Source: Dreissena polymorpha (taxonomy: Eukaryota; Mollusca; Bivalvia; Myida; Dreissenidae). Taken from it: a DNA stretch of 64,000 nt. Location of the stretch: assembly GCF_020536995.1 (NCBI RefSeq), contig NC_068359.1, positions 122,697,661 to 122,761,660 on the forward strand, read 5' to 3'. Under the pieces are notes generated by a model. That model was not told the origin of the DNA. It ran no database searches and worked only from the letters and a program-made list of their open reading frames with translations. Made by a program: the position numbers and the translations under genes. Numbering within the stretch: position 1 is the stretch's first letter; each line of letters begins with the position of its first letter. Positions 23,361-37,253 of this stretch are shown here, one piece after another.

Positions 23361-24520
23361 ATAATATTTATATACATTAAGTGTATACATTTTCGAGGTT
23401 AAGAATAATCTGGCTCAATAATTCTAATTAAATGATTACATGTTTGTGCATTATACGTTGTGCTTAATACAAAATGCTTTGACTCTAATGTTAATGTTTC
23501 CTTTTGATGTTATAAGCTGGAGTGCAGCATAGAAATAATACACTGATTAAATAAAAATAATCTTCCTTTATCAGATTAATTTTACTCAGAATGTGTTAAC
23601 GATTACTTTGTTGAAATCGACTGTTTTGTTCCATGCGTCATATTAATTCTACAGAATACCACGGGTTATTTGCGTCTTTTCAAAGCGAACTTAACCGTGT
23701 AGTATAATTAATGTTATAGCGTCTACATTATGATCAGCAAAAACAACATCATGCCCATGGTAATTTAAATAGTCTTGTTGGACCGTTAAGTCGAGATAGG
23801 CTAAGTTATTTTAGGATGAATATTCCACTATATGTTGCAACCTAATATACAATTACGTTCCATGTAAACTTACTTCAAAATATAAACGTTGATTATGTTG
23901 TTTATCGAAATACTTCTTCAGTCTCATTAATAAATTTCAATGCCTTAAGTGCGATTCAAACCAATAACCTCCGAGTGCCGAGACGAGCACTACCACAGAG
24001 CTATATTGGCTTATACTAATAAGTTTATGAGTAAATCTATTCACACAAATTGTAAACACACATGAGATAAAATCAAGCATCTTGTTTCCCGAATATGTTT
24101 ATTTCCTTGTTTGAAACACCTTAATGTTTTCATTTGGCATTGTACATGAAGGAAATTTAAAGCAAATAATTTTTGTTATACATGGAAACAAACTTGACCT
24201 TAAGTTAACGGTCCGGCATCCTAGCCATATTTGAGTAGTAATATGAAATGCTAGTCATTGTTATATATTAGAAGTTTAATTATTCCAAATCACAATGAAG
24301 TATTTCTTTAATCTATAGTTTAAATTTAGTTCCATTCTATTATTAAATGTCGAAACTACCAAACACAGGTTACATTTCAATTTTTTTCTTTAATACAACA
24401 TGTACTGTACATGTCCTGGTGTAATTATGATGTTAACTGTTCCTATTATAAACATCATAATTTCATCAATATTTACTGATCAGTGCTCCAGTTCCCTAAT
24501 TAAAATGATCAATAAACATA
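23361..24520. other. Noncoding spacer in unit E
   Basis: AT-rich, with no recognised gene. It lies between the end of the MADF gene (plus) and the DDE fragment (minus), so if both belong to one transposon this is the convergent intergenic gap. Its counterpart is 31740-32900. Confidence 0.45.
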
Positions 24521-24524
24521 GCTA

Positions 24525-24800
24525 ATGGGGGAAGGAATTTCATCGTGCCACGACATCCTTCCAGCGGGCGAGTTACATCACTGCATGACGCGGTTCCTTT
24601 GGGCCTTGGCTAGCCTGACATCTCTGTTGGGTCTTAATACTCTATTAGGCATCGTGTCTTCAATGTTCCTGCCTTCTCGACAAGGACCAAGCACCAGGAC
24701 TCCATTTGGACGCTCCCAGTCCAACAGCTTGTTCTGCATCACCTGGTAACGTTTCCTCACCAGGTTTTGAAGGAGAACGCTCGCCTTGATCAGCATTCTG
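24525..24800 (-). pseudogene. C-terminal fragment of a PIF/Harbinger-type DDE transposase, copy 1
   Basis: The minus strand reads LIKASVLLQNLVRKRYQVMQ, then NKLLDWERPNGVLVLGP, REGRNIEDT and NRDVRLAKAQRN. After a stop it reads CNSPAGRMSWHDEIPS. The pattern of a K-A-x-x-x-L-x-N-L-(I/V)-R helix, a short variable segment and a QRN...NSPAG(x)xxW tail matches, from memory, the C-terminus of HARBI1-like nucleases in invertebrates. The catalytic D-D-E region is not visible here. It converges with the MADF gene on the other strand, the usual PIF/Harbinger pair. The 74-aa plus-strand frame at 24525-24749 is its shadow. Confidence 0.45.
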
Positions 24801-25504
24801 ACGGTATCTGCTTAATGCATCATATTTGCCAGAAAAACTTTAAATCTGTTAGTAACAAGATAAGTATTGATGCAAAGCATCAAAGGGCGTCTGGAATTTC
24901 AGTGTAAAAGGCACTCAATGAAGTTACATGGAACGATTTTTTTCTACTTTAAATATTAAAAGGTTTGTGGCTTAAAAGCCATACCAGAGAAATCTACATG
25001 TTTTGATATATATATTTATAAAACTTAACATCTTTTCCTGAAATGTTATATCATTTGCTGCAATATAAGGTGTTCGTTACGTAGTTTTAAAGAAGTTAAC
25101 CTCTATTTTGCAATCAACAACGAATCAACACTTCAGATTGTAGACTGGATATAATTTGTTATTCTACGCTGCATGTTTATTGGACCAAGAGTATTTGACT
25201 TATTTGCCATTTTTTTGAGGATAATGCAAACATTACTTTAAGACTGCTGGTTGAGAGCCTTTACTTCAAAATGAAAATTCGATTTGATAAGTACTTCTAT
25301 GCTGAACGTTTCGTGTGTATCGAGTATGTTTCAGATGGTTTTCACATTTTGTTTTACAAAAGACGTTGAATCAATACGTAACATTAAAGTAGGTTTCTCT
25401 TAATGGCAAGGTCAACGCTTGGGGCTTTATTGTGATATATTTTATTTGTCATTCGATCGTTAACAACATGCATAATTTGTGTACAACCATACAATTTTGA
25501 ATTC
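24801..25504. other. Noncoding spacer in unit E
   Basis: No gene is supported. The stretch near 25160-25370 is open in unit F (33533-33745, 70 aa) but shifted by one T in unit E, and it has no motif I know. Confidence 0.4.
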
Positions 25505-26195
25505 AATTGATTTATAGAGAATAACATGTTACTGCCAGATCTTTTTGTAATATATCAGGCAAGGCTTAGAATATTGTAACGGCGAGGCTTGTCGAGCCGT
25601 TATTTTATTCGTGCCGAGCATGATATATTACAAAAAGATCAAGCAGTAACCTGTTTTTCTGTTTATTATACCTCTACGTCCCAGATATCAAAGAAATATT
25701 TAAAAAAAAATCGCTTAACAGCTGAAGTTTCAGCGGGAATGAATATGACTTTTGACGTCATGAGCACGCGCGCTTAATATTTGTAAAAAATATTTTTTGC
25801 TGTTTGTGTTACATGTTGTGTTTAAAATAAATTACATAGAGGATATTTGTTGGATTCGATGGAATATCGATTTTATTTCACGAGTGATCATATAAAATAA
25901 TATTGAGTGGCGCAGCCACGAGTTTTTTATGATCACGAGTGAATTAAAATCGATATTCCATCGAATCCAACACATTTTCTTTTTATTTTATGCTTTTTTT
26001 CCCACCGTTTATTTACATTGCAAAAGAGTTTACCTGGATAATTTCGCTGGATTTATGACGTCATTTCGTCGAAAAAATGACGTCATTTCACATTAAAACA
26101 GTGAACAATATCAATATTTTTCACTGTTATTTTTCACTGTTTAAAACAGTGAAATATAAGTTTTATTTCACTGATATTTCTCTATAAACCACCGG
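25505..26195. mobile_element. Composite foldback element with nested inverted repeats (unit E)
   Basis: Outer ends TTTATAGAGAATAAC and TTCTCTATAAA are inverted. Inside are two long palindromes. One pairs AGATCTTTTTGTAATATATC with GATATATTACAAAAAGATC (about 25538-25650). The other pairs GGATTCGATGGAATATCGAT with its complement (about 25850-25975) around CGTGGCTGCGCCAC-like loops. Short GACGTCATTT and TTCACTGTTT inverted words follow to about 26165. There is no coding capacity. A near-identical copy lies at 33885-34570. Confidence 0.7.
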
Positions 26196-27022
26196 AAAGC
26201 ATAAAATAGATGATGGTATCATTTTTTTGTTTTGTTGAATCTGATTCGATTCAGGTAAAAATGATTCCTTTAAAGTTGAATCCGAGTAATATGACCATAC
26301 TTCACACATGACTGATATAAGCACTTTATGCTAACCAAAATATAAAAAAATATACCAGGCAACGTTATATCAGACAGATATCAATGCGTTGGTATGATAA
26401 AACGCTACATTGGGTGATATTTGCTTTAATTATAGTTGTCCATTGTTTAAGAACTATACTTCAAGAAAGGTGTCGCATTTGTTTTGAACGGTTTTATATG
26501 TTTTGAAAGAGACTTTTTGACAGACAAAATGATGAATTTATTGTTAAACTTGAATTAACATTTCACTATTGATTCTTCGTCTTTTTTACATTACACCTTT
26601 TGTTATGTCAAATTATGACATGTTTATTATCAGAAACAAATCTAGTGTTTATGTTTAATACAGTGGTTATGAATTGTTGCAGCAAAAACTGAATGAGCAT
26701 AAACATTCGTTTTGGTATAATCTGTTGATATTCAAAATTGTCACTTGGAATGAGGAAGGCTATCATTATAACAAAGGCAGATTTTTATCCATACACGTGG
26801 AAACAGAATGGACTTGAAAGATAATCAGCAGTAAAGAAAAACATGGTTTGAACATATAAACAATAGAGCTTCTATATGGAAGTATTCATCGATCTTAAAA
26901 GGAGCCATACCGCTTATGTGAGATACAGAGCTTGTCATGTCTGCTTGCTTGTGAGTATGAACGCGCGTGTGTATATGTGTGTGTGAGATATGCATTCTTA
27001 TATAATTAAAATGTATACATAC
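26196..27022. other. Noncoding spacer in unit E
   Basis: Nothing recognised apart from a short TGTGTGTATATGTGTGTGTG tract near 26968. The 89-aa minus-strand open frame here reads through the proposed splice donor below. Confidence 0.4.
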
Positions 27023-27124
27023 CTGGTTCATGAATAAAATGCATTGCTGCCACGTTACATCGCATTTCGTCATCACTAACAGCGTTCCAGTCAACCAAAA
27101 AGGGTGTTACAGAATTCGATTTCA
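27023..27124 (-). other. Candidate orphan exon (unit E)
   Basis: On the minus strand a stretch reads KSNSVTPFLVDWNAVSDDEM, then RCNVAAMHFIHEP, and ends at GAACCAG followed by GTATGTATAC, a good splice donor. It is conserved in unit F with changes that keep the frame (35398-35495, ending HFIHETG). It lies upstream, in the transcription sense, of the DDE fragment at 24525, so it could be an earlier exon of that transposase or a piece of an unrelated gene. I do not recognise the peptide. Confidence 0.25.
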
Positions 27125-27716
27125 GCCCAATGATAAAAAATCGTACTTAATTGCTATATAATGTTAAAGAGACTCAAACGGTTAAAAATACACACATAAT
27201 GGTCATTATACCTTACATTTTATCAACTTAAATTAATGTGAATTTACTTGTGTAATCAATACTTAAATTCATGTTAGATTTAATAAAGATCAAGGTTGTT
27301 GACATATCGAATTTTGTACTAAAAGCCGGTCGCCAATTGTGAGAAACGCCTTCTGGATATTTAGTTTAATACAGACCATCAATGCATTTATCAAATCGGC
27401 TATATATTTCAAACAATGTAACCAAAGACGGAACAACGTAATCCATAGTATGTTGAGAAGTTTTAAACGAATCCTTATTTGGTTCTATATATTTTTATGT
27501 AATTGGGTAAGAGGGCGAAATTTGCGGCGTTGTTGAAAATTTTCTTCATTTTACAAGTGTACGTGTTTTACATATATATAAGGTGACTATTGGTATATCA
27601 TAAATTACAATGTTTGAAATTAAATATAAAAGACAAAGCTGAAAAGATCTCCTTGAACAATAACATTTTGCTATAGTTGAACAATCATCTGCTTTTATTG
27701 AGCAAGATGACGAGTT
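27125..27716. other. Noncoding spacer before the GACA array
   Basis: No gene recognised. Short AT-rich frames only. The same sequence occurs in unit F at about 35500-36091. Confidence 0.45.
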
Positions 27717-28141
<425 letters not shown>

Positions 28142-29832
28142 TTTAAACTTATCTTTATTTCAAACGTGATGGGTTTGATTTGTATTTTGTTCCCTTTATT
28201 TGGGTGGTCATGTTTTAAAGAGACCTTGCTATGCCATATAAATCCGTGTTCGATATGCGAGGACCCGTTTTAAAGCAAATGATTTCAACAAGCGCAACAT
28301 TTATCTGAGCAATTAATTATTGAAACAAAGTTATTAAAAAACTTTCACTTCATTTAACAAAAAATACAATAGATTGATTTTGAAATATAACGTTTCCTTA
28401 AAATGGTTATTGATTGATGGGAATAAGCACCTATCAAGTTATGATGCTAAGTTCTAAAATACATGTATTGTTAACATAAATGCATTATGAGCATACTTGT
28501 GGGTATTTTATTTCATCTTGCCTCAATCTGGTTAATTTATGTTATTCTGTCTTTTCTTTATCCTATAGAAATAAACGAGTTCATCTTTGATTGCTTTTAA
28601 AAATAACAATGATATAAGATAATAGTGTATTTTACACTTGTATGGTTTGCGATTTATTTCGGCTATCAGTTTGGGATCCTTCAAGAGGTTGAAAAAAAAA
28701 ACAAGAATAATTTGAGTTGGCCATTTCAAGGCGGTTACATATCTTAATTCAATGAACACAAATGCCTTGTTCAGCCTGGTTACGTTTTAGTGACAATGAG
28801 TGTAATGTATTAGCGCGTTGGCAAATTCATTTATAGGATACACACTACTAAATTTCGAGCATGCGTCTAGCGAATTTTTTACCAGTCTTCGATTAAAAAA
28901 AAATAATCACAAAAAGACGACTAATGCAGATTTGATGATTTTTTTACATTTAGATAAGCCAAGAAAAAGTAAGGTAAAGTATATTTATTTTCTTATCCTG
29001 ATTTACTTGATGTAAATCCAGATGGCCAACGAGTATGTTTTTATACATACGTGTATCTTCAACCAAATTATCCGATGCTTTCGCGCCTCGTGTTTCTTCG
29101 ATTCTATCCATATCACGCTCGCCTATTATGAAACAACAACCGTTAATACATTATTTGTTTATATTTCGTTTCCTTAACAATTCTATCCGGTCACCAGCGT
29201 TAATGAGTTTTATGTTTAAAGGTTTTGTAGCTTTTTATGTACTTTAAGTCTCGGAAACAAAAACATAACGGTAATAAGTTTTCTCCTTATAACGTTTCTT
29301 AAATGACAATTTTCTTCAATTAAATTAGCCTATACATATATTGTCTGTATTAATATTTGCATTTATTCCCTCATTTGTTTACGTTAAAAATGTTTTAAAC
29401 GCTTTAATTTAATGGGTTTGTATCATCTTTCCTATCAATACTATGTGGAAAGAAAATAAAGTAAAAGTTACATTACAACTTTAAATCATTTAATTTTCAG
29501 ATTAAACACTTGTTATGCCAAGAACTATATCAAAGTATGATATTATATTGCATCATATCACAAATGTAACACTTTATATAATCTCATATTATACATCGAA
29601 GCGAAAAAGGTCTAAATAATCGTAGAGCGTTTGTTTGGTCTTTACCTATCTATCAGTTTGGGGACCCGACTTGCCCAAGTTTGTCGCGCTTTTTACGGTA
29701 AAACAATATTTAATTCAATGTATCCCATTTAAATAGGATCCTGTAAATTGTACAAACACTTTTAATCGTACCATTGTGTTAAAGCTTAACACGATTTAAA
29801 TGACTGGCATCCAAATTGGATTATATCATATG
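28142..29832. other. Noncoding end of unit E
   Basis: No gene supported. Frames such as 28818-29015 and 29035-29247 are AT-rich and lack motifs, and the first is shifted in unit F. Confidence 0.45.
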
Positions 29833-30030
29833 ATTAATTAGCACAGGCACATCAGGGACGACACTTTCCGCCTAAACTGGATTTTTGCTAAGAAGAGACT
29901 TACTGTTAACAAAAAATATCATCAAGCGAAAAGTGATGTCCAGCATTAGCCTGTGCGGACTGAACAGTCTTGATATGGAACGATACTTTACAGACATGCA
30001 TTAAACCTACTTTTCACAGAGCGCGGCTCT
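29833..30030. mobile_element. MITE of the GTGTCGTCCC family, 5'-truncated by the E/F junction
   Basis: Begins inside the element at CACATCAGGGACGACACTTT and runs to TTTTCACAGAGCGCGGCTC. The missing left part confirms that the duplication breakpoint lies within the MITE. Confidence 0.75.
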
Positions 30031-30249
30031 ATTTGTTATACATACTTGCAGATAGCCTCGCTCTGGGAAGTGGGCTTCACACGCGTCAAGTGCTTTTCCA
30101 GGTAAGTATGTGAAGTCCGCACATTTAATAAATGACGGAACTATTTTATGGAAGTTTTTGTTTAAAGGAAGCTTTCCAAAACAAAAATCCAGTTAAGGCG
30201 GAAAGTTTCCTCCCTGATTAGCCTGTGCAGACTGCTCTTTAAGTGCGTG

Positions 30250-31740
30250 CATTAAGCCCTGGATGAGGCTCTTCAAGCCTCACAGGCCCAGGTAACGATT
30301 CATGTCCAGACCGAGGTCCATGCACCTTCTGCTGATACTGACCATGGTGCTCCTGTGGAAGCGGAGGATGCTGTTGATTGTCAGTATAATTAATTGCCTG
30401 TCTTTTCATTTGCAAAGTTGCTACTTTAAAATGTTAATTTCGAATTGTTATTTAGAAATGAAACTTAGAAGCAAGTAACTTAATTGTCACTTAATAAACT
30501 GATGTTTCATGTTCAGCTGCTTCCCCTCACACCACCCCCGATGTTATTCATCCTGCATCACAATTGCTGCCACCATTAATCCAACCTCTGTTGATAAACC
30601 TGCTGCTGTCCTTGAGGCACCAGTGGACTTGGAGTAGTCGCCCCATGCTGTTGAGGAGGGATAAACACTTACCGTGAAAGAAGTTATGCCTTCTACTCCT
30701 CGTCACCAAGTCGAGGAGGAAGAACCAGTACTCATAGGAAAGGGCCGTAAACGGGGACAATAGCAAGGGTGATGCGAAGGCTGCCAAGAAGGACTGGAAC
30801 CTTGTCGCAGCTATAGATAAGGACGGTCTAGAGTGTCCGAAGGCCAACTGCTACCTTTGGGTTAGAAGCAAGAAATTTTACATGCAGAAAAAGGCTGTCT
30901 GGAAAATGAAGGCATAAGAGCTGGGGATAAATCTGGAACATCTACAGCAGTGTTTGAAATGAACAAAGGACTCGTATGTAAGGCTCTCGAATAAGACCAT
31001 TGGCCTGGCGACCACGAAGCTCGCAGATAGAAATGAAGACCTTGTTCCTGAATTACTGAGGCTTCTACAAACGTCAGTACATTCAATTACATTGATTTCA
31101 ACTGTGTTTTGAATTTCTTAAGTCGCTGTTTACATATAAAACTTCACCCAAAAGAGTAAGAATAATATTATTTTAAATCTATTTAGTGAATATAAATATA
31201 AGAATAAAAACGGCCATATGTAGTCCTTGTATCGATGCATGAACAGTTTAATTTGTATTGAAACCCCTCCTCGGGTCTCACTTAAATTAAACAGCCTCCA
31301 TGTTGTTCATACCTCGATACAATTTTAAGACGCGGCAGTCATTTCTTCAATAAAAGTCTTAAACCTTTCAGGTTCATCTCAAATGACACCGGGGATCCTC
31401 TCGTCATTCTTGCCCGGGTCCCCACTGTCTCTACCGCTGCTACGTCCACGGTCTCGCGTTCACCCGTTCCGTGGACTCTGGCGATCACATTCAGATTCAC
31501 GTCCTCGAGGGCATGAAGTCCGCAGTTGTTAATCAATCTTAAAAATCTCAGACCACGTCCAAGTCCAGTCGAAAGCTTTACAAGAGGAGTAGGGTGGAAG
31601 AGTGCGAGGAGGAGGAAGGCGCCTAGATGCAAGACCTCAGCGCCATAAGACAGGCCAACCAAGCCCTCCTGGAGAAACTTGTGGAGGAGTGGCCCAAGAC
31701 TGACCGTGAGCCCTTAGTCCGTAGATTTACATCGTGAATA
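30250..31740 (+). pseudogene. Decayed MADF/Myb-like DNA-binding gene, copy 3
   Basis: Same three-part layout as the copies at 18574 and 21930. The MADF region is about 30830-31060. It has its own breaks: an extra base near 30757 (GGGGACAATAGC), and a stop after the KAVWKMKA helix shared with copy 2. The third exon (from about 31370) is as long as in copy 2. The minus-strand 107-aa frame at 31339-31662 is its antisense shadow. Confidence 0.45.
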
Positions 31741-32903
31741 ACATTTATATACATTAAGTGCATACATTTTCGAGGTTAAAAATAATCTGGCTCAATAATT
31801 CTAATTCACATGATTACATGTGTGTGCATTATACTTTGTGCTTAAGACAAATTGCTTTGACTCTAATGTTAATGTTTCCTTTTGATGTTATAAGCTGAGG
31901 TACAGCATAGAAATAATACACTAATTAAATAATAATAATCTTCCTTTATCAGATTAATTTTACTCAGAATGTGGTAACGATTACTTTGTTTAAATCGACT
32001 GTTTTGTTCCATGCGTCATATTATTTCTACAGAATACCACGGGTTATTTGCGTCTTTTCAGAACGAACTTAACCGTGTAGTATAATTAATGTTATAGCGT
32101 CTACATTATGATCAGCAAAAACAACATCATGCCCATGGTAATTTAAATAGTATTGTTGGACCGTTAAGTCGAGATAGGCTAAGTTATTTTAGGATGAATA
32201 TTCCACTATATGTTGCAACCTAATTTTCAATTACATTCCATGTAAACTTACTTCAAAATATATGCGTTGATTATGTTGTTTATCGAAACATTTCTTCAGT
32301 CTCATTTACAAATTTCAATGCCTTTAGTGCGACTTAAACCGATAACCTCCGAGTGCCGAGACGAGCACTACCACAGAGCTATGTTGGCTTATACTAATAA
32401 TTTGATGAGTAAATCTATTCACACAAATTGTAAACACACATGAGATAAAATCAAGCAGATTGTTTCCCGAATATGTTTATTTCCTTTGTTTGAAACACCT
32501 TAATGTTTTCATTTGGCATTGTACATGAAGGAAATTTAAAGCAAATAATTTTTGTTATACATGGAAACAAACTTGACCTTAAGTTAACGGTCCGGCATCC
32601 TAGCCATATTTGAGTAGTAATATGAAATGCTAGTCATTGTTATATATTAGAAGTTTAATTATTCCAAATCACAATGAAGTATTTCTTTAATCTATAGTTT
32701 AAATTTAGTTCCAATCTATTATTAAATGTCGAAACTACCAAACACAGGTTACATTTCAATTTATTTCTTTAATACAACATGTACTCTACATGTCCTGATG
32801 TAATTATGATGTTTACTGTACATATTATAAACATCATAATTTCATCAATATTTACTGATCAGTGCTCCAGTTCCCTAATTAAAATGATCAATAAACATAG
32901 CTA
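31741..32903. other. Noncoding spacer in unit F
   Basis: Counterpart of 23361-24520. Nothing recognised. Confidence 0.45.
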
Positions 32904-33180
32904 ATGTGGGAAGGAATTTCATCGTGCCACGACATCCTTCCAGCGGGCGAGTTACATCACTGCATGATGCGGTTCCTTTGGGCCTTGGCTAGCCTGACAT
33001 CTCTGTTGGGTCTTAATACTCTATTAGGCATCGTGTCTTCAATGTTCCTGCCTTCTCGACAAGGACCAAGCACCAGGACCCCATCTGGACGCTCCCAGTC
33101 CAACAGCTTGTTCTGCATCACCTGGTAACGTTTCCTCACCAGGTTGTGAAGGAGAACGCTCGCCTTGATCAGCAGTCTGA
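32904..33180 (-). pseudogene. C-terminal fragment of a PIF/Harbinger-type DDE transposase, copy 2
   Basis: The minus strand keeps RKRYQVMQNKLLDWERPDGV, then LVLGPCREGRNIEDT and NRDVRLAKAQRN before a stop, with CNSPAG after it. It is nearly identical to the unit E fragment. Confidence 0.45.
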
Positions 33181-33884
33181 CGGTATCTGCTTAATGCATC
33201 ATATTTGCCAGAAAAACTTTTAATCTGTTAGTAACAAGAAAAGTATTGATGCAAAGCATCAAAGGGCGTTGGGAATTTCAGTGTAAAAGGCACTCAATGA
33301 AGTTACATGGAACGATTTTTTTCTACTTTAAATATTAAAAGGTGTGTGGCTTAAAAGCCATACCAGAGAAATTTACATGTTTTGATATATATTTATAAAA
33401 CTTAACATCTTTTCCTGAAATGTTATATCATTTGCTGCAATATAAGGTGTTCGTTACGTAGTTTTAAAGAAGTTAACCTCTATTTTGCAATCAACAACGA
33501 ATCAACACTTCAGATTGTAGACTGGATATAATTTGTCATTCTATGCTGCATGTTTATTGGACCAAGAGTATTTGACTTATTTGCCATTTTTTGAGGATAA
33601 TGCAAACATTACTTTAAGACTGCTGGTTGAGAGCCTTTACTTCAAAATGAAAATTCGATTTGATAAGTACTTCTATGCTGAACGTTTCGTGTGTATCGAG
33701 TATGTTTCAGATGGTTTTCACATTTTGTTTTACAAAAGACGTTGAATCAATACGTAACATTAAAGTAGGTTTCTCTTAATTGCAAGGTCAACGCTTGGGG
33801 CTTTATTGTGATATATTTTATTTGTCATTCGATCGTTAACAACATGCATAATATGTGTACAACCATACAATTTTGAGTTTAATT

Positions 33885-34570
33885 GATTTATAGAGAATAA
33901 CCGGTTACTGCCAGATCATTTTGTAATATATCAGGCAAGGCTTAGAATATTGTAACGGCGAGGCTTGTCGAGCCGTTATTTTATTCGTGCCGAGCATGAT
34001 ATATTACAAAAAGATCAAGGAGTAACCTGTTTTTCTGTTTATCATACCTCTACGTCCCAGATTTCAAAGAAATATTTAAAAAAAATCGCTTAACAGCTGA
34101 AGTTTCAGCGGGAATGAATTTGACTTTTGACGTCATGAGCACGCGCGCTTAATATTTGTAAAAAATATTTTTTGCTGTTTGTTTTACATGTTGTGTTTAA
34201 AATAAATTACATAGAGGATATTTGTTGGATTCGATGGAATATCGATTTTATTTCACGAGTGATCATATAAAATAATATTGAGTGGCGCAGCCACGAGTTT
34301 TTTATGATCACGAGTGAATTAAAATCGATATTCCATCGAATCCAACACATTTTCTTTTTATTTTATGCTTTTTTTTTTCACCGTTTATTTACATTGCAAA
34401 AGAGTTTACCTGGATAATTTCGCTGGATTTATGACGTCATTTCGTCGAAAAAATGACGTCATTTCACATTAAAACAGTGAACAATATCAATATTTTTCAC
34501 TGTTATTTTTCACTGTTTAAAACAGTGAAATATAAGTTTTATTTCACTGATATTTCTCTATAAACCACCG
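33885..34570. mobile_element. Composite foldback element with nested inverted repeats (unit F)
   Basis: Counterpart of 25505-26195, with the same outer TTTATAGAGAATAAC and TTCTCTATAAA words and the same inner palindromes, and a few substitutions. Confidence 0.7.
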
Positions 34571-36091
34571 GAAAGCATAAAATAGATTATGGTATCATTT
34601 TTTTGTTTTGTTGAATCTGATTCGATTTAAGTAAAATTGATTCCTTTAAAGTTGAATCCGAGTAATATGACCATACTCCACACATGACTGATATAAGCAC
34701 TTTATGCTAACCAAAATATAAAAAATATACCAGGCAACGTTATATCAGACAGATATCAATGCGTTGGTATGATAAAACGCTAGATTGGGTGATATTTGCT
34801 TTAATTATAGGTGTCCATTGTTTAAGAACTTTACTTCAAGAAAGGTGTCGGATTTGTTTTGAACGGTTTTATATGTTTTGAAAGAGACTTTTTGACAGAC
34901 AAAATGATGAATTTATTGTTAAACTTGAATTAATATTTCACTTTTGATGCTTCATCTTTTTTACATTACACCTTTTGTTATGTCAAATTATGACATGTTT
35001 ATTATCAGAAACAAATCTAGTGTTTATGTTTAATACAGTGGTTATGAATTGTTGCAGCAAAAACTGAATGAGCATAAACATTCGTTTTGGTATAATCTGT
35101 TGATATTCAAAATTGTCACTTGGAATGAGGAAGGCTATCATTATAACAAAGGCAGATTTTTATCCATACACGTGGAAACAGAATGGACTTGAAAGATAAT
35201 CAGCAGTAAAGAAAAACATGGTTTGAACATTTAAACAATAGAGCTTTTATATGGAAGTATTCATAGATCTTAAAAGGAGCCATACCGCTTATGTGAGATA
35301 CAGAGCTTGTCATGTCTGCTTGCTTGTGAGTATGAGCGCGCGTGTGTATATGTGTGTGTGAGATATGCATTCTTATATAATTAAAATGTATACATACCTG
35401 TTTCATGAATAAAATGCATTGCTGCCACGTTACATCGCATTTCGTCATCACTAACAGCGTTCCAGTCAACCAAAAAGGGTGTTACAGAATTCGATTTCAG
35501 CCCAATGATAAAAAATCGTACTTAATTGCTATATACTGTTAAAGAGACTCAAACGGTGAAAAATACACACATAATGGTCATTATACCTTACATTTTATCA
35601 ACTTAAATTAATGTGAATTGACTTGTGTAATCAATACTTAAATTCATGTTAGATTTAATAAAGATCAAGGTTGTTGACATATCGAATTTTGTACTAAAAG
35701 CCGGTCGCCAATTGTGAGAAACGCCTTCTGGATATTTAGTTTAATACAGACCATCAATGCATTTATTAAATCGGCTATATATTTCAAACAATGTAACCAA
35801 AGACGGAACAACGTAATCCATAGTATGTTGAGAAGTTCTAAACGAATCCTTATTTGGTTCTATATATTTTTATGTAATTGGGTAAGAGGGCGAAATTTGC
35901 GGCGTAGTTGAAAATTTTCTTCATTTTACAAGTGTACGTGTTTTACATATACATAAGGTGACTATTGGTATATCATAAATTACAATGTTTGAAATTAAAT
36001 ATAAAAGACAAAGCTGAAAAGATCTCCTTGAACAATAACATTTTGCTATAGTTGAACAATCATCTGCTTTTATTGAGCAAGATGACGAGTT
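34571..36091. other. Noncoding spacer in unit F, with the orphan-exon counterpart
   Basis: The only item of note is the minus-strand candidate exon at about 35398-35495, whose donor here reads GAAACAG before GTATGTATAC, better than in unit E. The rest shows no coding signal. Confidence 0.35.

Positions 36092-37253
<1,162 letters not shown>

Noticed and set aside
33533-33745. 70-aa frame in unit F
   Set aside because: The frame is shifted by one base in unit E and no motif is recognised; not enough to call a gene.
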